DNA of 64,000 nucleotides from Solwaraspora sp. WMMD791 (GTDB taxonomy: Bacteria; Actinomycetota; Actinomycetes; Mycobacteriales; Micromonosporaceae): NCBI RefSeq assembly GCF_029581195.1, contig NZ_CP120737.1:1302001-1366000 (forward strand). Direction: 5' to 3'. Below are positions 33,648-45,432 of the stretch, piece by piece. The translations under genes were made by a program, and so were the position numbers. The first letter of the stretch is position 1. Every line of letters begins with the position of its first letter. The notes beneath the pieces were generated by a model. That model was not told the origin of the DNA and made no database searches. It saw nothing but the letters and a program-made list of their open reading frames with translations.

Positions 33648-36131
33648 TCAGCCGCGTTCCAGCAGGTGCCCGACGACCTGCGGGACCAGCATCACCGGGC
33701 TGCCCGAGCCGTCCCGGCGCGGATCGACCGGCGGCAACGCGACCGACTCGCCGGACCGGGTGGAGCCGACCGGACGGGAACCGATCCAGGCCAGTTCGAG
33801 CGCCGTCTCGCCCTTGAGGAACCGCTGCGCCCGTACGCCGCCGGTCGCCCGGCCCTTCGCGGGGTAGGCGGCGAACGGCGTCAGCTTCACGCCACGCCCG
33901 GTGCAGGTCACCACCATCGGTTCGCCGTGCGCCGGGTCGTCGGTGCGTACCGCCGCGAAGAACAGCACCTGGGCGTCGGTGGCGAGACTGATCCCGGCCA
34001 TCCCGCCGCCCTTGAGCCCCTGCGGGCGGACCAGCTTCGCGGGAAACCGCAGCAGGGCGGCGTCGGTGGTCACGAACGCCAGGCTCTCGGTGCCGTCGAC
34101 CAGCCAACTGGCGCCGACCACCTCGTCGCCGTCACGCAGGCCGATGACCTCGAACTCGTCGGCGCGTACCGGCCATTCCGGCGCGCAGACCTTCACCACG
34201 CCCTGCCGGGTGCCCAGCGCCAGTCCCGGAGTGTCCCGTTGGGCCGCTGGGGCCAGGCCGACGACCCGTTCGCCCGCGCCCAGCGCGGCGAGTTCGGTGG
34301 CGGGCATCCCGCCGGACAGCGACACGGTGCCGGCCCGCTGGGGCAGCACCGGCAGCGGCAGGACGTCGGTGCGGATGGCCCGACCGGCGCTGGTGATCAG
34401 CAGTACCTGGCCTCGGGCGGTGGCCGGGACGACCGCCGCGACGGCGTCGTGGCGTTCCCGGCTGTTGCGGCGGGCGTCCTCGACGGACTCCTCGCTCTGC
34501 GCCACGGTCCGGGCGACCAGTCCGGTCGCCGACAGGATCACCTGGCAGGGGTCGTCGGCGACCTCCAGCGGCCCGGCCGGTACGGAGGCGGCCAGCACCT
34601 CTTTGAGGTCACCGTCGACCAGGGTGGTGCGTCGGGGCGCGGCGAACTGCTTGGCCACCTGGGCCAGCTCGTCGGAGACCACCTTGCGCAGCACCGCCGG
34701 GTCGTCCAGGATGCGCGACAGCTCGGTGATCTCGCCACGCAGCCGCTCCTGCTCGGCTTCCAGCTCCAGTCGGTCGAAGCGGGTCAGCCGCCGCAGCGGG
34801 GTGTCGAGGATGTAGCCGGCCTGCACGGTGCTCAGCCCGAACTCGGCCATCAGGGCGTCGCGGGCGGACTGCGCGTCGTCACTTGCCCGGATCAGCCGGA
34901 CCACCCGGTCGATGTCGAGCAGGGCGACGAGCAGCCCGTCGACGAGGTGCAGCCGCTCGGCTCGTTTGCGACGCCGGAACTCGCTGCGCCGGGTCACTAC
35001 CTCGTATCGGTGAGCAAGGAACGCTTCCAGCAGCTCCTTGAGACCCAGCGTACGGGGCTGCCCGTCGACCAGGACCAGGTTGTTCACCCCGAACGACTGC
35101 TCCATCGGCGTCAGCCGGTAGAGGTCGGCGAGCAGCGCCTGCGGGTTGACACCGATCTTGCACTCGACGACCAGCCGGGTGCCGTTCTCCCGGTCGGTGA
35201 GATCCTTGACGTCAGCGATGCCCTGCAGCCGCTTGGTCTTGGTGACCTCTTCGGTGATCTTTTCGATGATCCGTTCGGTGCCGACCCCGTACGGCAGCTC
35301 GGTGACCGTGATCGCTTGCCGGCCGCGGCTGCCCTCCAGCGGGCCGATCTGCACCTTGGCCCGCATCCGGACCACGCCCCGGCCGGTCTCGAAGGCCCGG
35401 CGTACCTCGTCGAGGCCGAGCAGCAGACCGCCGGTGGGCAGGTCCGGGCCGGGCACGAACTCCATCAGCTTGTCCAGCGTGGCGTCGGGGTGACGGATCA
35501 GCCACCGGGTCGCGGCCACCACCTCCCCCAGGTTGTGCGGGATCATGTTGGTCGCCATCCCGACCGCGATCCCGGACGCCCCGTTGACCAGAAGGTTCGG
35601 AAACGCCGCCGGAAGCACCTTCGGCTCGGTCAGCGACCCGTCGTAGTTCGGCTTGACGTCGACGGTCTCCTCGTCGAGCTCTCCGACGAGCAGCATCGCC
35701 GGGCGCGACATCCGCGCCTCGGTGTAGCGGCTGGCGGCCGGGCCGTCGTCGGGCGAACCGAAGTTGCCGTGCCCGTCGATCAGCGGCACGTTGAGGGAGA
35801 AATCCTGCGCCATCCGGACCATCGCGTCGTAGATCGCGGTGTCGCCGTGCGGGTGGAACTTGCCCATCACGTCGCCCACCACCCGGGCCGACTTGACGTA
35901 GCCACGGTCGGGTCGGTGGCCCTGCTCGCTCATCGAGTAGAGAATCCGCCGGTGCACCGGCTTGAGGCCGTCCCGCGCGTCGGGCAGGGCCCGCGCGTAG
36001 ATGACCGAGTAGGCGTACTCCAGATAGGAGTCCTGGATCTCGGTCTCCAGCGGGTTGTCCAGGATCCGGGCACCGGCCTGGTCGAACGCGGTCAGGTCGA
36101 CCCGGGACTGCTTGCTCTTGCTGCGTGCCAT
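33648..36131 (-). CDS. parC: DNA topoisomerase IV subunit A
   Basis: 827 aa. Breakage-reunion domain: [28 protein letters not shown] at ~30-60, catalytic Tyr in [11 protein letters not shown] (~134), and WFA-like [18 protein letters not shown]. The coiled-coil tower (~420-500) and the C-terminal beta-pinwheel with degenerate blades follow; no GyrA box (QRRGGRG) is seen, consistent with topoisomerase IV rather than gyrase. It decatenates daughter chromosomes with the B subunit encoded 38 bp upstream on the same strand. Which subunit type is inferred from the missing GyrA box and the operon layout. Confidence 0.88.
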   Translation of the reverse strand: MARSKSKQSRVDLTAFDQAGARILDNPLETEIQDSYLEYAYSVIYARALPDARDGLKPVHRRILYSMSEQGHRPDRGYVKSARVVGDVMGKFHPHGDTAIYDAMVRMAQDFSLNVPLIDGHGNFGSPDDGPAASRYTEARMSRPAMLLVGELDEETVDVKPNYDGSLTEPKVLPAAFPNLLVNGASGIAVGMATNMIPHNLGEVVAATRWLIRHPDATLDKLMEFVPGPDLPTGGLLLGLDEVRRAFETGRGVVRMRAKVQIGPLEGSRGRQAITVTELPYGVGTERIIEKITEEVTKTKRLQGIADVKDLTDRENGTRLVVECKIGVNPQALLADLYRLTPMEQSFGVNNLVLVDGQPRTLGLKELLEAFLAHRYEVVTRRSEFRRRKRAERLHLVDGLLVALLDIDRVVRLIRASDDAQSARDALMAEFGLSTVQAGYILDTPLRRLTRFDRLELEAEQERLRGEITELSRILDDPAVLRKVVSDELAQVAKQFAAPRRTTLVDGDLKEVLAASVPAGPLEVADDPCQVILSATGLVARTVAQSEESVEDARRNSRERHDAVAAVVPATARGQVLLITSAGRAIRTDVLPLPVLPQRAGTVSLSGGMPATELAALGAGERVVGLAPAAQRDTPGLALGTRQGVVKVCAPEWPVRADEFEVIGLRDGDEVVGASWLVDGTESLAFVTTDAALLRFPAKLVRPQGLKGGGMAGISLATDAQVLFFAAVRTDDPAHGEPMVVTCTGRGVKLTPFAAYPAKGRATGGVRAQRFLKGETALELAWIGSRPVGSTRSGESVALPPVDPRRDGSGSPVMLVPQVVGHLLERG

Positions 36132-36169
36132 CTACGTTTCCAACGCTTCCTCGATTGAGCGGGGCCTGC

Positions 36170-38227
36170 TCAGGCGTCGATGCTCTCCTGGTCGACCCGG
36201 CCAGCGGAGTCGATCAACCAGTTGCGGCGGGGCTCGACCTTCTCCCCCATCAGCAGCTCCAGAGTGCGGTCGGCGACCTCCGCGTCGGCCAGGGTGATCC
36301 GGCGCACGGACCGGGTCGCCGGGTTCATGGTGGTCTCCCACAACTCGTCGGCGTCCATCTCGCCGAGGCCCTTGAACCGGGGCACCGGGGTGACGACCTG
36401 TCGCCCGGCCCGGGTCAGGCGCCGTACGGTCTGCTCCATCTCGGCCTCGGTGAAGGTGAAGATGGTCTCCGCGTTGCGCCCCTTGGTGGTGATCTTGTGC
36501 AGGGGCGGCATCGCCGCGTAGAGCCGACCCGCCTCGATCACCGGCCGCAGGTACTTGGCGAACAGGGTGATCAGCAGGGTGCGGATGTGCGAGCCGTCGA
36601 CGTCGGCGTCGGCCATCAGGATCACCCGGCCGTACCGCATGGCGGCCAGGTCGAAGGTGCGCCCGGTGCCGGCCCCGAGGACCTGGACGATCGCCGCGAC
36701 CTCCGCGTTGCGCAACGTGTCGGCCAGGTTGGCCTTCTGCACGTTGAGAATCTTGCCCCGGATCGGCAGCAGCGCCTGGTACTCGGCGACCCGGGCCATC
36801 CGGGCCGAGCCGAGGGCGCTGTCGCCCTCCACGATGAACAGTTCGCTGCGCTGCAGCCCGGTCGACCGGCAGTCGACCAGCTTCGGCGGCATCGACGCGC
36901 CCTCCAGCGCCGTCTTGCGCCGGGCGGCGTCCTTCTGCTGTTTCTGGGTGAGCCGGACCCGGGCCGCGTCGACCACCTTCTGCAGCACGGTCCGGGCCTC
37001 GGTGCGGGTCTTACGCTCCTCGACCCAGGTCTTGATGTGTCGCTCCACGATGCCCTGCACCACCCGGGTGATCCCTGCGGTGGAGAGCTCGTCCTTGGTC
37101 TGCGAGGTGAACTGCGGCTCCGGGATCCGCACGTGCACCACGGCGGTCATGCCTTCCAGCACGTCGTCGACGGTCGGCGCGTCCTCCTTGGGCTTGAGTA
37201 GGCCCCGGGTGTTGCGCACGGCGTCGACGACGGCCCGGGTGACGCCGCGTTCGAAGCCTCGCCGGTGGGTGCCGCCGTGTACGTTGCGGATCGTGTTGGT
37301 GAAGCACTCGACGATCCGCTCGTAGCCGGTGCCCCAGGAGAGGGCGACCTCGATCTCGGCCCGACGCTGCACGTCCGACTGCATCACGCCGTTGGCGTCG
37401 GCCGCGTTCTCCTTGTAGGTGCCGGAGCCGGTGATCAGCAGGGTGCCGCAGACCGGCTTGTCACCGTCGGGAGTCAGGAACTCCACCATCTCGACCAGCC
37501 CACGCGGATGGTGGTAGACCTCCTCGACCGGCTCGGCCGCGGTGGCGTCACGCAGCACGTAGGTGACCCCGGGGACGAGGAACGAGGTGTTGCGCAGCCG
37601 GGTCCGTACGGCCTCGACGTCCAACGCGGCGCCGGCGTCGAAGTAGCGGGCGTCGTACCAGTAGCGCACGCGGGTGCCGGTGGCCTCGCCCCGTTTCATC
37701 CGGCCGACCGCCCGCAGCCCCGACTGTGGGGTGAACGGGGCCGCCGGGCCGGCACCGTCGAACACCCCCGGCACCCCCCGTTGGAACGACATCTCGCTGA
37801 TCCGGCCGTCCCGCTTGACCCGTACGTCGAACCGCAGGGACAGGGCGTTGACCGCCGAGGCGCCGACGCCGTGCAGTCCGCCGGAGGCCTTGTAGCCGGA
37901 GCCGCCGAACTTGCCGCCGGCGTGCAGCCGGGTGAGCACCAGCTCGACCCCGGACAGCCCGGACCGGGTGTGCACGTCGGTGGGGATGCCCCGACCGTCG
38001 TCGTCGATCTGTACCGAGCCGTCGGCGTGCAGGGTGACCTCGATACGGCTGGCGTGCCCGGCGATCCCCTCGTCGGTGGCGTTGTCGAGGATCTCGTTGA
38101 GCAGGTGGCCGACGCCCCGGCTGTCGGTCGAGCCGATGTACATGCCGGGCCGCTTACGGACGGCGTCCAGCCCTTCGAGGTGGGTGAGGTCGTCTGCTCC
38201 GTACAGCGTCTCAGGTTGTGCAGTCAA
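36170..38227 (-). CDS. parE: DNA topoisomerase IV subunit B
   Basis: 685 aa from the TTG at 38227, which has GGGAG 9 bases upstream; an in-frame GTG at 38269 is the alternative. GHKL ATPase: LDAVRKRPGMYIGSTDSRGVGHLLNEILDNATDE with the Mg-binding Glu/Asn, ATP lid GGLHGVGASAVN. Transducer domain ~230-400. Toprim: FIVEGDSALGSARMARV and LMADADVDGSHIRTLL. ATP hydrolysis drives strand passage by the A subunit. Followed after 38 bp by parC, so the two subunits are co-expressed. Confidence 0.9.
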   Translation of the reverse strand: MTAQPETLYGADDLTHLEGLDAVRKRPGMYIGSTDSRGVGHLLNEILDNATDEGIAGHASRIEVTLHADGSVQIDDDGRGIPTDVHTRSGLSGVELVLTRLHAGGKFGGSGYKASGGLHGVGASAVNALSLRFDVRVKRDGRISEMSFQRGVPGVFDGAGPAAPFTPQSGLRAVGRMKRGEATGTRVRYWYDARYFDAGAALDVEAVRTRLRNTSFLVPGVTYVLRDATAAEPVEEVYHHPRGLVEMVEFLTPDGDKPVCGTLLITGSGTYKENAADANGVMQSDVQRRAEIEVALSWGTGYERIVECFTNTIRNVHGGTHRRGFERGVTRAVVDAVRNTRGLLKPKEDAPTVDDVLEGMTAVVHVRIPEPQFTSQTKDELSTAGITRVVQGIVERHIKTWVEERKTRTEARTVLQKVVDAARVRLTQKQQKDAARRKTALEGASMPPKLVDCRSTGLQRSELFIVEGDSALGSARMARVAEYQALLPIRGKILNVQKANLADTLRNAEVAAIVQVLGAGTGRTFDLAAMRYGRVILMADADVDGSHIRTLLITLFAKYLRPVIEAGRLYAAMPPLHKITTKGRNAETIFTFTEAEMEQTVRRLTRAGRQVVTPVPRFKGLGEMDADELWETTMNPATRSVRRITLADAEVADRTLELLMGEKVEPRRNWLIDSAGRVDQESIDA

Positions 38228-38393
38228 CGCGTCGAACTCCCGGGTGCCGGCCAGCGTGCCCCTACCCACGCCGACGCGGACGCCGACAGGCGGGACCCGG
38301 TGGCCTGCGGGCCACCGCCTGACGAGCGTAACCGCAGCCCCCGACAGGGCCACGCCGGGCCGGAAAGCCGCGCCGGCGTGGCGGACACGTGCC

Positions 38394-38439
38394 GCCGGCC
38401 CGGTGTGCGAGAGTGACGCCCCTCGCACACCGGGCCGGC
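38394..38439. terminator. Hairpin terminator of the xylanase gene
   Basis: An 18-bp perfect G+C-rich stem: GCCGGCCCGGTGTGCGAG (38394-38411) and its complement (38422-38439) with a 10-base loop, located 16 bp downstream of the xylanase stop and upstream of parE. It would isolate xylanase transcription from the topoisomerase operon. Confidence 0.75.
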
Positions 38440-38455
38440 TGTGGGAACGGCTCGG

Positions 38456-40001
<1,546 letters not shown>

Positions 40002-40089
40002 TGTCCCACTCAGCTCGGCCAACCCAGCAACAGTCGGCATCGGCGCACGTCAAAGCCGTCAGCGGTCGACACACCGCGATCAGCAGCTA

Positions 40090-40104
40090 CCGAAAATGTT
40101 TCGG
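40090..40104. promoter_or_regulatory. Second dyad upstream of the xylanase gene
   Basis: CCGAAAATGTTTCGG is a perfect 6+3+6 dyad with the same GAAA/TTTC character as the promoter operator at 39980, 110 bp further upstream. It may be an auxiliary operator. It lies in the 480-bp region between the xylanase and threonine dehydratase starts, which otherwise holds no gene; a 14-bp palindrome TCGACCATGGTCGA (39947-39960) is also present in the leader. Confidence 0.5.
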
Positions 40105-40372
40105 AACGGTGGCCAACAGGCGCAGCGTCGGACAGCCGACGACCACGTGTGGTCCCGACTCGACATCCGCACAGCTGCCCGCCCACGCGCCGGCTGGCCA
40201 CGACCTGCGACCACACCGGGTCGCGGACGCGACGTCAGCGGTACCTGTCGCGCTGCGGCGTCGAGGTGCCCGACCGCGCCCGGACATGCGGCATGGACAC
40301 CCGCCGGTCAGCTGCGACTTGCCCGACCGCTGTATGAAACTGTGTCAGATCCTAGCTCCGGGAGGAAGCACC

Positions 40373-41344
40373 ATGTCGCAGTTGCCGTCCGTCACCCTCG
40401 ACGACGTCCGCGCGGCCGCCGCAGGGATCGCGGGCGTCGCACACCGTACGCCGGTGCTGCGGTCACGCACGCTGGATGCGCTGGTCGGCGCCGAGGTGTT
40501 CGTCAAGTGCGAGAACCTGCAACGGGTCGGCGCCTTCAAGTTCCGTGGCGCCTACAACGCGATCTCCCGTCTGCGCCCCGACCAGCTGGCCAACGGCGTC
40601 GTCGCCTACTCCTCCGGCAACCATGCCCAGGCGGTCGCACTGGCCGCCCGGGAACTGGGCACGACCGCCGTCATCGTGATGCCCGCCGACACGCCCGCCT
40701 CGAAGGTCGCCGCCGTCACCGGCTACGGCGCCGAGATCGTCACCTACGACCGGTACACCGGCGATCGGGTCGCCATCGGTGCGGCACTCGCCGCGCAGCG
40801 CGGATCGGCGCTGATCCCTCCCTACGAGCACCCGCACGTGATCGCCGGGCAGGGAACGGCCGCGCTGGAACTGATCGAGCAGGTGGGCCGGCTCGACGCC
40901 GTAACGGTGCCGGTCGGTGGGGGCGGGCTCGCCGCGGGAACCGCCGTCGCGGCCACGGGCGTCTGCCCGGGCATCCAGGTCGTCGGCGTGGAACCCGCCG
41001 CCGGGGACGACACCCGACGGTCCCTGGCGGCGGGTCACCGGGTCGCCATCGAGGTCCCCCGCACCATCGCCGACGGCCAGGCCGCCGAGATTCCCGGCGA
41101 ACTGACCTTCTCCATCAACCGGCGGCTGCTCGACGGCGTCGTCGTGGTCGACGATGCCGAGATCCGCGCGGCGATGCGCTTCGCCTTCGACCGGATGAAG
41201 ATGGTCGTCGAGCCGAGCGGTGCCACCGGTCTCGCCGCACTGCTCACCCATCGACTGAACCCGATGCCCGACCGGGTCGGCGTCATCATCTCCGGTGGCA
41301 ACATCGACACCCGACGCTTCGTCGACCTGCTCGGCAGCGACTGA
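40373..41344 (+). CDS. Threonine/serine dehydratase (PLP fold type II)
   Basis: 323 aa from the ATG at 40373 behind GGGAGGAAG. PLP lysine in AFKFRGAYNA (~55), SSGNHAQAVALAA, phosphate loop VPVGGGGLAAG, and EPSGATGLAAL with the Ser that contacts the pyridine. There is no ACT regulatory domain, so it belongs to the short catabolic/serine racemase-like group, which deaminates Thr or Ser to the 2-oxo acid and may include 3-hydroxyaspartate lyases. Cytoplasmic. Monocistronic, ending at a strong terminator. Confidence 0.9.
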   Translation: MSQLPSVTLDDVRAAAAGIAGVAHRTPVLRSRTLDALVGAEVFVKCENLQRVGAFKFRGAYNAISRLRPDQLANGVVAYSSGNHAQAVALAARELGTTAVIVMPADTPASKVAAVTGYGAEIVTYDRYTGDRVAIGAALAAQRGSALIPPYEHPHVIAGQGTAALELIEQVGRLDAVTVPVGGGGLAAGTAVAATGVCPGIQVVGVEPAAGDDTRRSLAAGHRVAIEVPRTIADGQAAEIPGELTFSINRRLLDGVVVVDDAEIRAAMRFAFDRMKMVVEPSGATGLAALLTHRLNPMPDRVGVIISGGNIDTRRFVDLLGSD

Positions 41345-41359
41345 CAGCGGTACGGCACG

Positions 41360-41391
41360 CCGGGGTCGGCCGGGTGCCCGGCCGACCCCGG
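41360..41391. terminator. Bidirectional hairpin terminator
   Basis: CCGGGGTCGGCCGGG (41360-41374) pairs perfectly with CCCGGCCGACCCCGG (41377-41391) between the convergent dehydratase and subtilase genes. With a realistic 4-base loop the stem is 14 bp. Confidence 0.75.
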
Positions 41392-41432
41392 AGCCAGACC
41401 GCCGGCACCTCGCCGCAGGCGGTCTGGCCGCG

Positions 41433-42647
41433 TCACAACCAGCGCTTGTTCAACAGCAGGCTCGGAGTGCCGGCCAGGTTCCCGGTGACCGCGCCGGGGA
41501 CCCCGTTGGCCACGATCCAGTCGTGCACGGTCGACTGGGGTGCGTCACCGTAGGTCGACTTGTACAGCGCCGCGACCCCGGTCACGTGCGGGGCCGCCAT
41601 CGACGTGCCGTTGACCGACCTGGTCGCCGACGTCGGATAGGTCGACACGATCGCCGATCCCGGAGCGTAGATGTCCACGCACGGGCCCGTCGACGAGAAG
41701 CTGGCCCGAGCGTCGGTCCAGGTGGAGGCGCCGACCACCAACGTCGCCGTGAGGTTACGGGGCAACCGGTCGCACGAATCGGTCCCGGTGTTGCCCGCCG
41801 ATGCGGCGAGGAACACGCCACTGTCCATCATCCTGGTCAGCGCGGTGGCCAGTGTCGGGCTGTAGGTGTAGTTCCAGGAGGCGTTCGCCACCGCTGGCTT
41901 GACCGCGTTGGCGGTCACCCAGTCCACCGCGGCGATCGCCGCCGACAACGTCCCGCCTCCGGAACAGTCCAGCCACTTCACCCCGTACAGCCGGACGTTC
42001 TTGGCCACGCCGTGGCTCGCCGAACCGAGAGTCCCGGCCACATGGGTACCGTGACCGTTGCAGTCGGCGTCGATGTCGTCGATCGTGTTGTGGACGAACT
42101 GGGCCCGCCCCTCGAAATCCGGATGATCGGCCTGGATGCCCGAGTCGATCACGTAGGCGTGCACCCCCGCCCCGGTGGCGGTGTAGCGGTAACTGGCCGA
42201 CAACGGCAGTCCCACCTGGTCGATCCGGTCCAGGCCCCACGATGGCGGATCGGTCTGGACAGCATCGACGACGTCGGTCTGGAACACGTCACGCTCGATG
42301 CGCAGCACGTTGCCGTTGTGGGCCAGTTCGGCGACCTGGGCAGGGGTCAGCCGGGCCGAGAATCCATTGAGTGCGGTACGGAAGTACCTGGTCGCGGTGG
42401 TCCGCAACGCGCGTACCGGTGCCGTCGCGTCGGTTCCGGGCCGCATCGTCACGACGTAGGCGTCGGCGACGACCGTGACGTCCGATGCTGCCCGCGGGGT
42501 GGTGACCGGCACCGCGACGGCGCGGTACGGGCCGCCGGCGGCGATCGCCGGCGATGGCGGTACGGCCAGGGTCGCCACGACGGTGGTCGCGATGATGCTG
42601 CCGGCGGCCACGGCGCGTCGCAGGCGCCGTAGACGTGCTGGTGACAC
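41433..42647 (-). CDS. Secreted S8 (subtilisin-like) serine protease
   Basis: 404 aa from the GTG at 42647, chosen for AGAGGAGG 6 bases upstream. Signal peptide ~1-37 (ATTVVATLAVPPSPAIAA), an inhibitor I9-type propeptide (~60-122, AYVVTMRP...GFSARLTPAQVAELAH), then the protease domain: D168 in VIDSGI, H199 in NGHGTHVAG, oxyanion N285 in AASAGNTGT and S349 in NGTSMAAPHV. Proteinase K-like, with Cys residues for disulfides. It ends after the domain with no added binding module. Secreted protein degradation. Confidence 0.95.
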   Translation of the reverse strand: MSPARLRRLRRAVAAGSIIATTVVATLAVPPSPAIAAGGPYRAVAVPVTTPRAASDVTVVADAYVVTMRPGTDATAPVRALRTTATRYFRTALNGFSARLTPAQVAELAHNGNVLRIERDVFQTDVVDAVQTDPPSWGLDRIDQVGLPLSASYRYTATGAGVHAYVIDSGIQADHPDFEGRAQFVHNTIDDIDADCNGHGTHVAGTLGSASHGVAKNVRLYGVKWLDCSGGGTLSAAIAAVDWVTANAVKPAVANASWNYTYSPTLATALTRMMDSGVFLAASAGNTGTDSCDRLPRNLTATLVVGASTWTDARASFSSTGPCVDIYAPGSAIVSTYPTSATRSVNGTSMAAPHVTGVAALYKSTYGDAPQSTVHDWIVANGVPGAVTGNLAGTPSLLLNKRWL

Positions 42648-42929
42648 AGAGCCTCCTCTAGGCGGACCATCCAATAGATGATCATTCGCGTTGACGGCAG
42701 GCTATATCGATCGGGTCGCCGAGCAGGAGATCCGTTGCTGCGGATTCGTCGACCGATCGGCCCTGCGCCACTCACCCCGATCGCCGGGCCACCGGCTCAC
42801 CCGGTCACCGGGTCGCCCGCTGACCGGGTCGCGACGGGGTGCGCTTTCACCCGGACCGGGTGATGTGCGGCCATCGTCGGCCGGCCTAGGTTCGCCAGGT
42901 GACGCTCTGAACGGGAGGGTGCGGACACC
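42648..42929. promoter_or_regulatory. Divergent intergenic region with a 17-bp dyad
   Basis: 282 bp between the subtilase and SCP2 starts. It contains TCACCCGG-A-CCGGGTGA (42847-42863), a perfect 8+1+8 dyad 66 bp upstream of the SCP2 start, and several overlapping CACCCGGT/ACCGGGT copies at 42798-42835. These may be clustered binding sites for one regulator. Confidence 0.45.
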
Positions 42930-43367
42930 GTGGCCGATACGATCGAGGACGCGCTCGACCTGCTGGGACGCAACGACCCGGCGGTGGTGAACAGGCTGCC
43001 GCCCCGGATGCGCGGCACCGTACGACTGGACGTGCTCGACAACGGCCGCACCACCAGCTGGTTTGTCCTGCTCGACAGGGGGAAGGTGCAGGTGTCGTCG
43101 ACCGGGTCCGACCCAAATTCGATCATCCGCAGTGACCGGACGACCTTCGACCGGCTGGCCCGGGGCGACGACCGGTTCATCCCCCTGCTGTTTCGCAACA
43201 GCCTCGTCGTCGAAGGGGATCTGGGGATCGCCGACCAGGTGTCCAGGGCCCTGTTCGCCGACGCCCCGTCCGGACAGCATCCGAGGGACTTCGCCCGCAA
43301 GGGAGCCGCCGCGCATGAACGAGAAGACCGTCAGCATCCTGGACGGGAACACCTTCGTCGTCACTGA
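42930..43367 (+). CDS. SCP2 sterol-carrier-like small protein
   Basis: 145 aa from a GTG after GGGAGGGTGCGG. Residues ~10-110 show the SCP2 pattern: LPPRMRGTVRLDVLDNG, SWFVLLDRGKVQV, RSDRTTFDRLARGDDRFIPLLFRNSLVVEGDLGI. SCP2 domains bind hydrophobic ligands or regulate enzymes; a role beside a debranching enzyme is not known. The 3' end overlaps the debranching gene by 53 bp in another frame, so the last ~18 residues (basic, REDRQHPGREHLRRH) may be forced by the overlap. Confidence 0.8.
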   Translation: MADTIEDALDLLGRNDPAVVNRLPPRMRGTVRLDVLDNGRTTSWFVLLDRGKVQVSSTGSDPNSIIRSDRTTFDRLARGDDRFIPLLFRNSLVVEGDLGIADQVSRALFADAPSGQHPRDFARKGAAAHEREDRQHPGREHLRRH

Positions 43368-45402
43368 CGAGCGCGGGGACGTCACCCTCTCGCCCGACTT
43401 TCCCACCGGACTGTTCTCGTTCGACACCCGGTTCCTGTCGACCTGGCTGCTCCGGGTCGACGACGCACCGCTGAACGTCCTGTCCCGCGACGACCTGCAC
43501 TTCTTCGAGACCCGGTTCTTCCTCGTGCCAGGCCGGCCCACCCACTACGTCGACGCCAAGGTCTCGGTGATCCGCGAACAGTCGATCGGCGCGACCTTCG
43601 TCGAACGGCTGACGGTGCTCAACCACGACGTCGTGGCCACCACCATCACCGTCCGGGTGGACATGGCCAGCGACTTCGCCGACCTGTTCGAGATCAAGGA
43701 GGTGCAGCGCAAACGCGGCACCACGTCGGTGCATGTCGAACGGGACACCCTGCGCTACACCTACCAGCGCGGTACGTTCCGCCGGGACACCATCGTGACC
43801 AGCACCGCGCCGGCGAACGTCGACGAGGGCGGGATGACCTTCGAGATCCACTTGGAGCCACGCGGCCAGTGGCACACCGAGCTGCAGGTCGAACCGATCC
43901 TCAACGGTGGGGACGCCGGCTCCCCCACGGTGTGGGGTGCCTACCGGCGCCGGGCCCGACCCCAGTTGCGCCAGGAACTGGAACACTGGATCGACCGGGC
44001 CCCGCAGCTGTACGCCGACAGCGAGCAGCTCAAGACCGCGTACGAGCGCAGCCTGGTGGACCTGGCCGCGATGCGGTACGCGTCGTTGACCGCCACCGGG
44101 CCGATACCCACCGCCGGGCTGCCCTGGTTCATGACGCTGTTCGGTCGCGACAGCATTTTCATCAGCCTGCAGACGATGCCGTTCCTGCCCCGGCTGACCC
44201 CACCGGTGCTGCGGCTGCTCGGCTCGTTGCAGGGTGGCAGCCTCGACGACCTACGCGAGGAGGAGCCCGGGAAGATCCTGCACGAGTTCCGCTACGGCGA
44301 GTCCGCCGCGTTCGAGGAGCAGCCACACACGCCGTACTACGGATCCGCCGACGCCACCCCGCTGTTCGTGATCCTGCTCGACGAGTACGAGCGGTGGAGT
44401 GGCGACGCCGACCTCGTACGCGGTCTGGAACGTCAGGCCCGAGCGGCGCTGCGCTGGATCGACGAGTACGGCGACCTGCTCGGCAACGGCTACCTCTCGT
44501 ACTGGCGGCGCAACACCCGTAACGGTCTGGAGAACCAGTGCTGGAAGGACTCGTGGGATGCGATCTCGTATCGCGACGGTCGACTGTCCGCGCTGCCGCG
44601 AGCGACCTGCGAACTACAGGGGTACGCCTACGACGCCAAGATCCGTGGCGCCCGACTGGCCCGCGAGTTCTGGCACGATCCGGCGTACGCCGACCAACTG
44701 GAACGGCAGGCCGCCGAGCTCAAGGCCCGGTTCAACCGGGACTTCTGGGTCGCCGACGGCGAGTACTACGCGCTCGCGCTGGACCCCGACGGCACCCCGG
44801 TCGACGCGCTCGCGTCGAACATGGGGCACCTGCTGTGGAGCGGCATCGTGGAACCGTCGCGGGCCCGTAAGGTCGCCGACCATCTGCTCGGCCCGGCGAT
44901 GTTCTCCGGCTGGGGGGTGCGTACCCTGGCCGAGACCGAGGCCCGCTACAACCCGGTCGGCTACCACGTCGGCACGGTCTGGCCGTTCGACAACTCGATC
45001 ATCGCCTGGGGACTGCGGCGGTACGGTTTCGCTGACGAGGCGGCACGCATCGCCGAGGGCATGATCGAGGCGTCGGAGTACTTCGACGGCCGGCTACCGG
45101 AGGCGTTCGCCGGCTACCGGCGCGACCTGACCGGCTACCCGGTCGAGTACCCGACGGCGTGCAGCCCACAGGGCTGGTCGGCGGGGGCCGTACTGCTCCT
45201 GCTGCGCACCATGCTCGGCCTCACGCCGTACCACGACCATCTCGGGGTGGACCCATGCCTGCCGTCGTCGATCACCCGTATCGAACTGCTCGACGTACCA
45301 GGGCGGTGGGGGCGGGCCGACGCGCTCGGCCGGCGGGCCGAGCACCGCCGCCGCCACCACACCCGGCTGCTCGCCCGGTTGGGCCACGGCGAGAACCGGT
45401 GA
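43315..45402 (+). CDS. Glycogen debranching / amylo-alpha-1,6-glucosidase-type enzyme
   Basis: 695 aa from ATG 43315, which lies inside the SCP2 gene. N-terminal beta domain (~1-220, LDGNTFVVTDERGDV; FSFDTRFLSTWLL) is the GDE_N_bis-like domain. The (alpha/alpha)6 catalytic domain follows: PWFMTLFGRDSIFISLQTMPF, RYGESAAFEEQPHTPYYGSADATPLFVILLDEYERW, LENQCWKDSWDAI and NPVGYHVGTVWPFDNSIIAWGL. It would cleave alpha-1,6 branches or act on oligosaccharides in the cytoplasm (no signal peptide). Confidence 0.9.
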   Translation: MNEKTVSILDGNTFVVTDERGDVTLSPDFPTGLFSFDTRFLSTWLLRVDDAPLNVLSRDDLHFFETRFFLVPGRPTHYVDAKVSVIREQSIGATFVERLTVLNHDVVATTITVRVDMASDFADLFEIKEVQRKRGTTSVHVERDTLRYTYQRGTFRRDTIVTSTAPANVDEGGMTFEIHLEPRGQWHTELQVEPILNGGDAGSPTVWGAYRRRARPQLRQELEHWIDRAPQLYADSEQLKTAYERSLVDLAAMRYASLTATGPIPTAGLPWFMTLFGRDSIFISLQTMPFLPRLTPPVLRLLGSLQGGSLDDLREEEPGKILHEFRYGESAAFEEQPHTPYYGSADATPLFVILLDEYERWSGDADLVRGLERQARAALRWIDEYGDLLGNGYLSYWRRNTRNGLENQCWKDSWDAISYRDGRLSALPRATCELQGYAYDAKIRGARLAREFWHDPAYADQLERQAAELKARFNRDFWVADGEYYALALDPDGTPVDALASNMGHLLWSGIVEPSRARKVADHLLGPAMFSGWGVRTLAETEARYNPVGYHVGTVWPFDNSIIAWGLRRYGFADEAARIAEGMIEASEYFDGRLPEAFAGYRRDLTGYPVEYPTACSPQGWSAGAVLLLLRTMLGLTPYHDHLGVDPCLPSSITRIELLDVPGRWGRADALGRRAEHRRRHHTRLLARLGHGENR

Positions 45403-45432
45403 CCGGGCCCGGGGCCACCGACCTGGCACGGA

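Noticed and set aside
33666-36158. An 830-codon frame opposite parC
   Set aside because: High-G+C antisense shadow of a clear topoisomerase gene with no family motifs or ribosome site.
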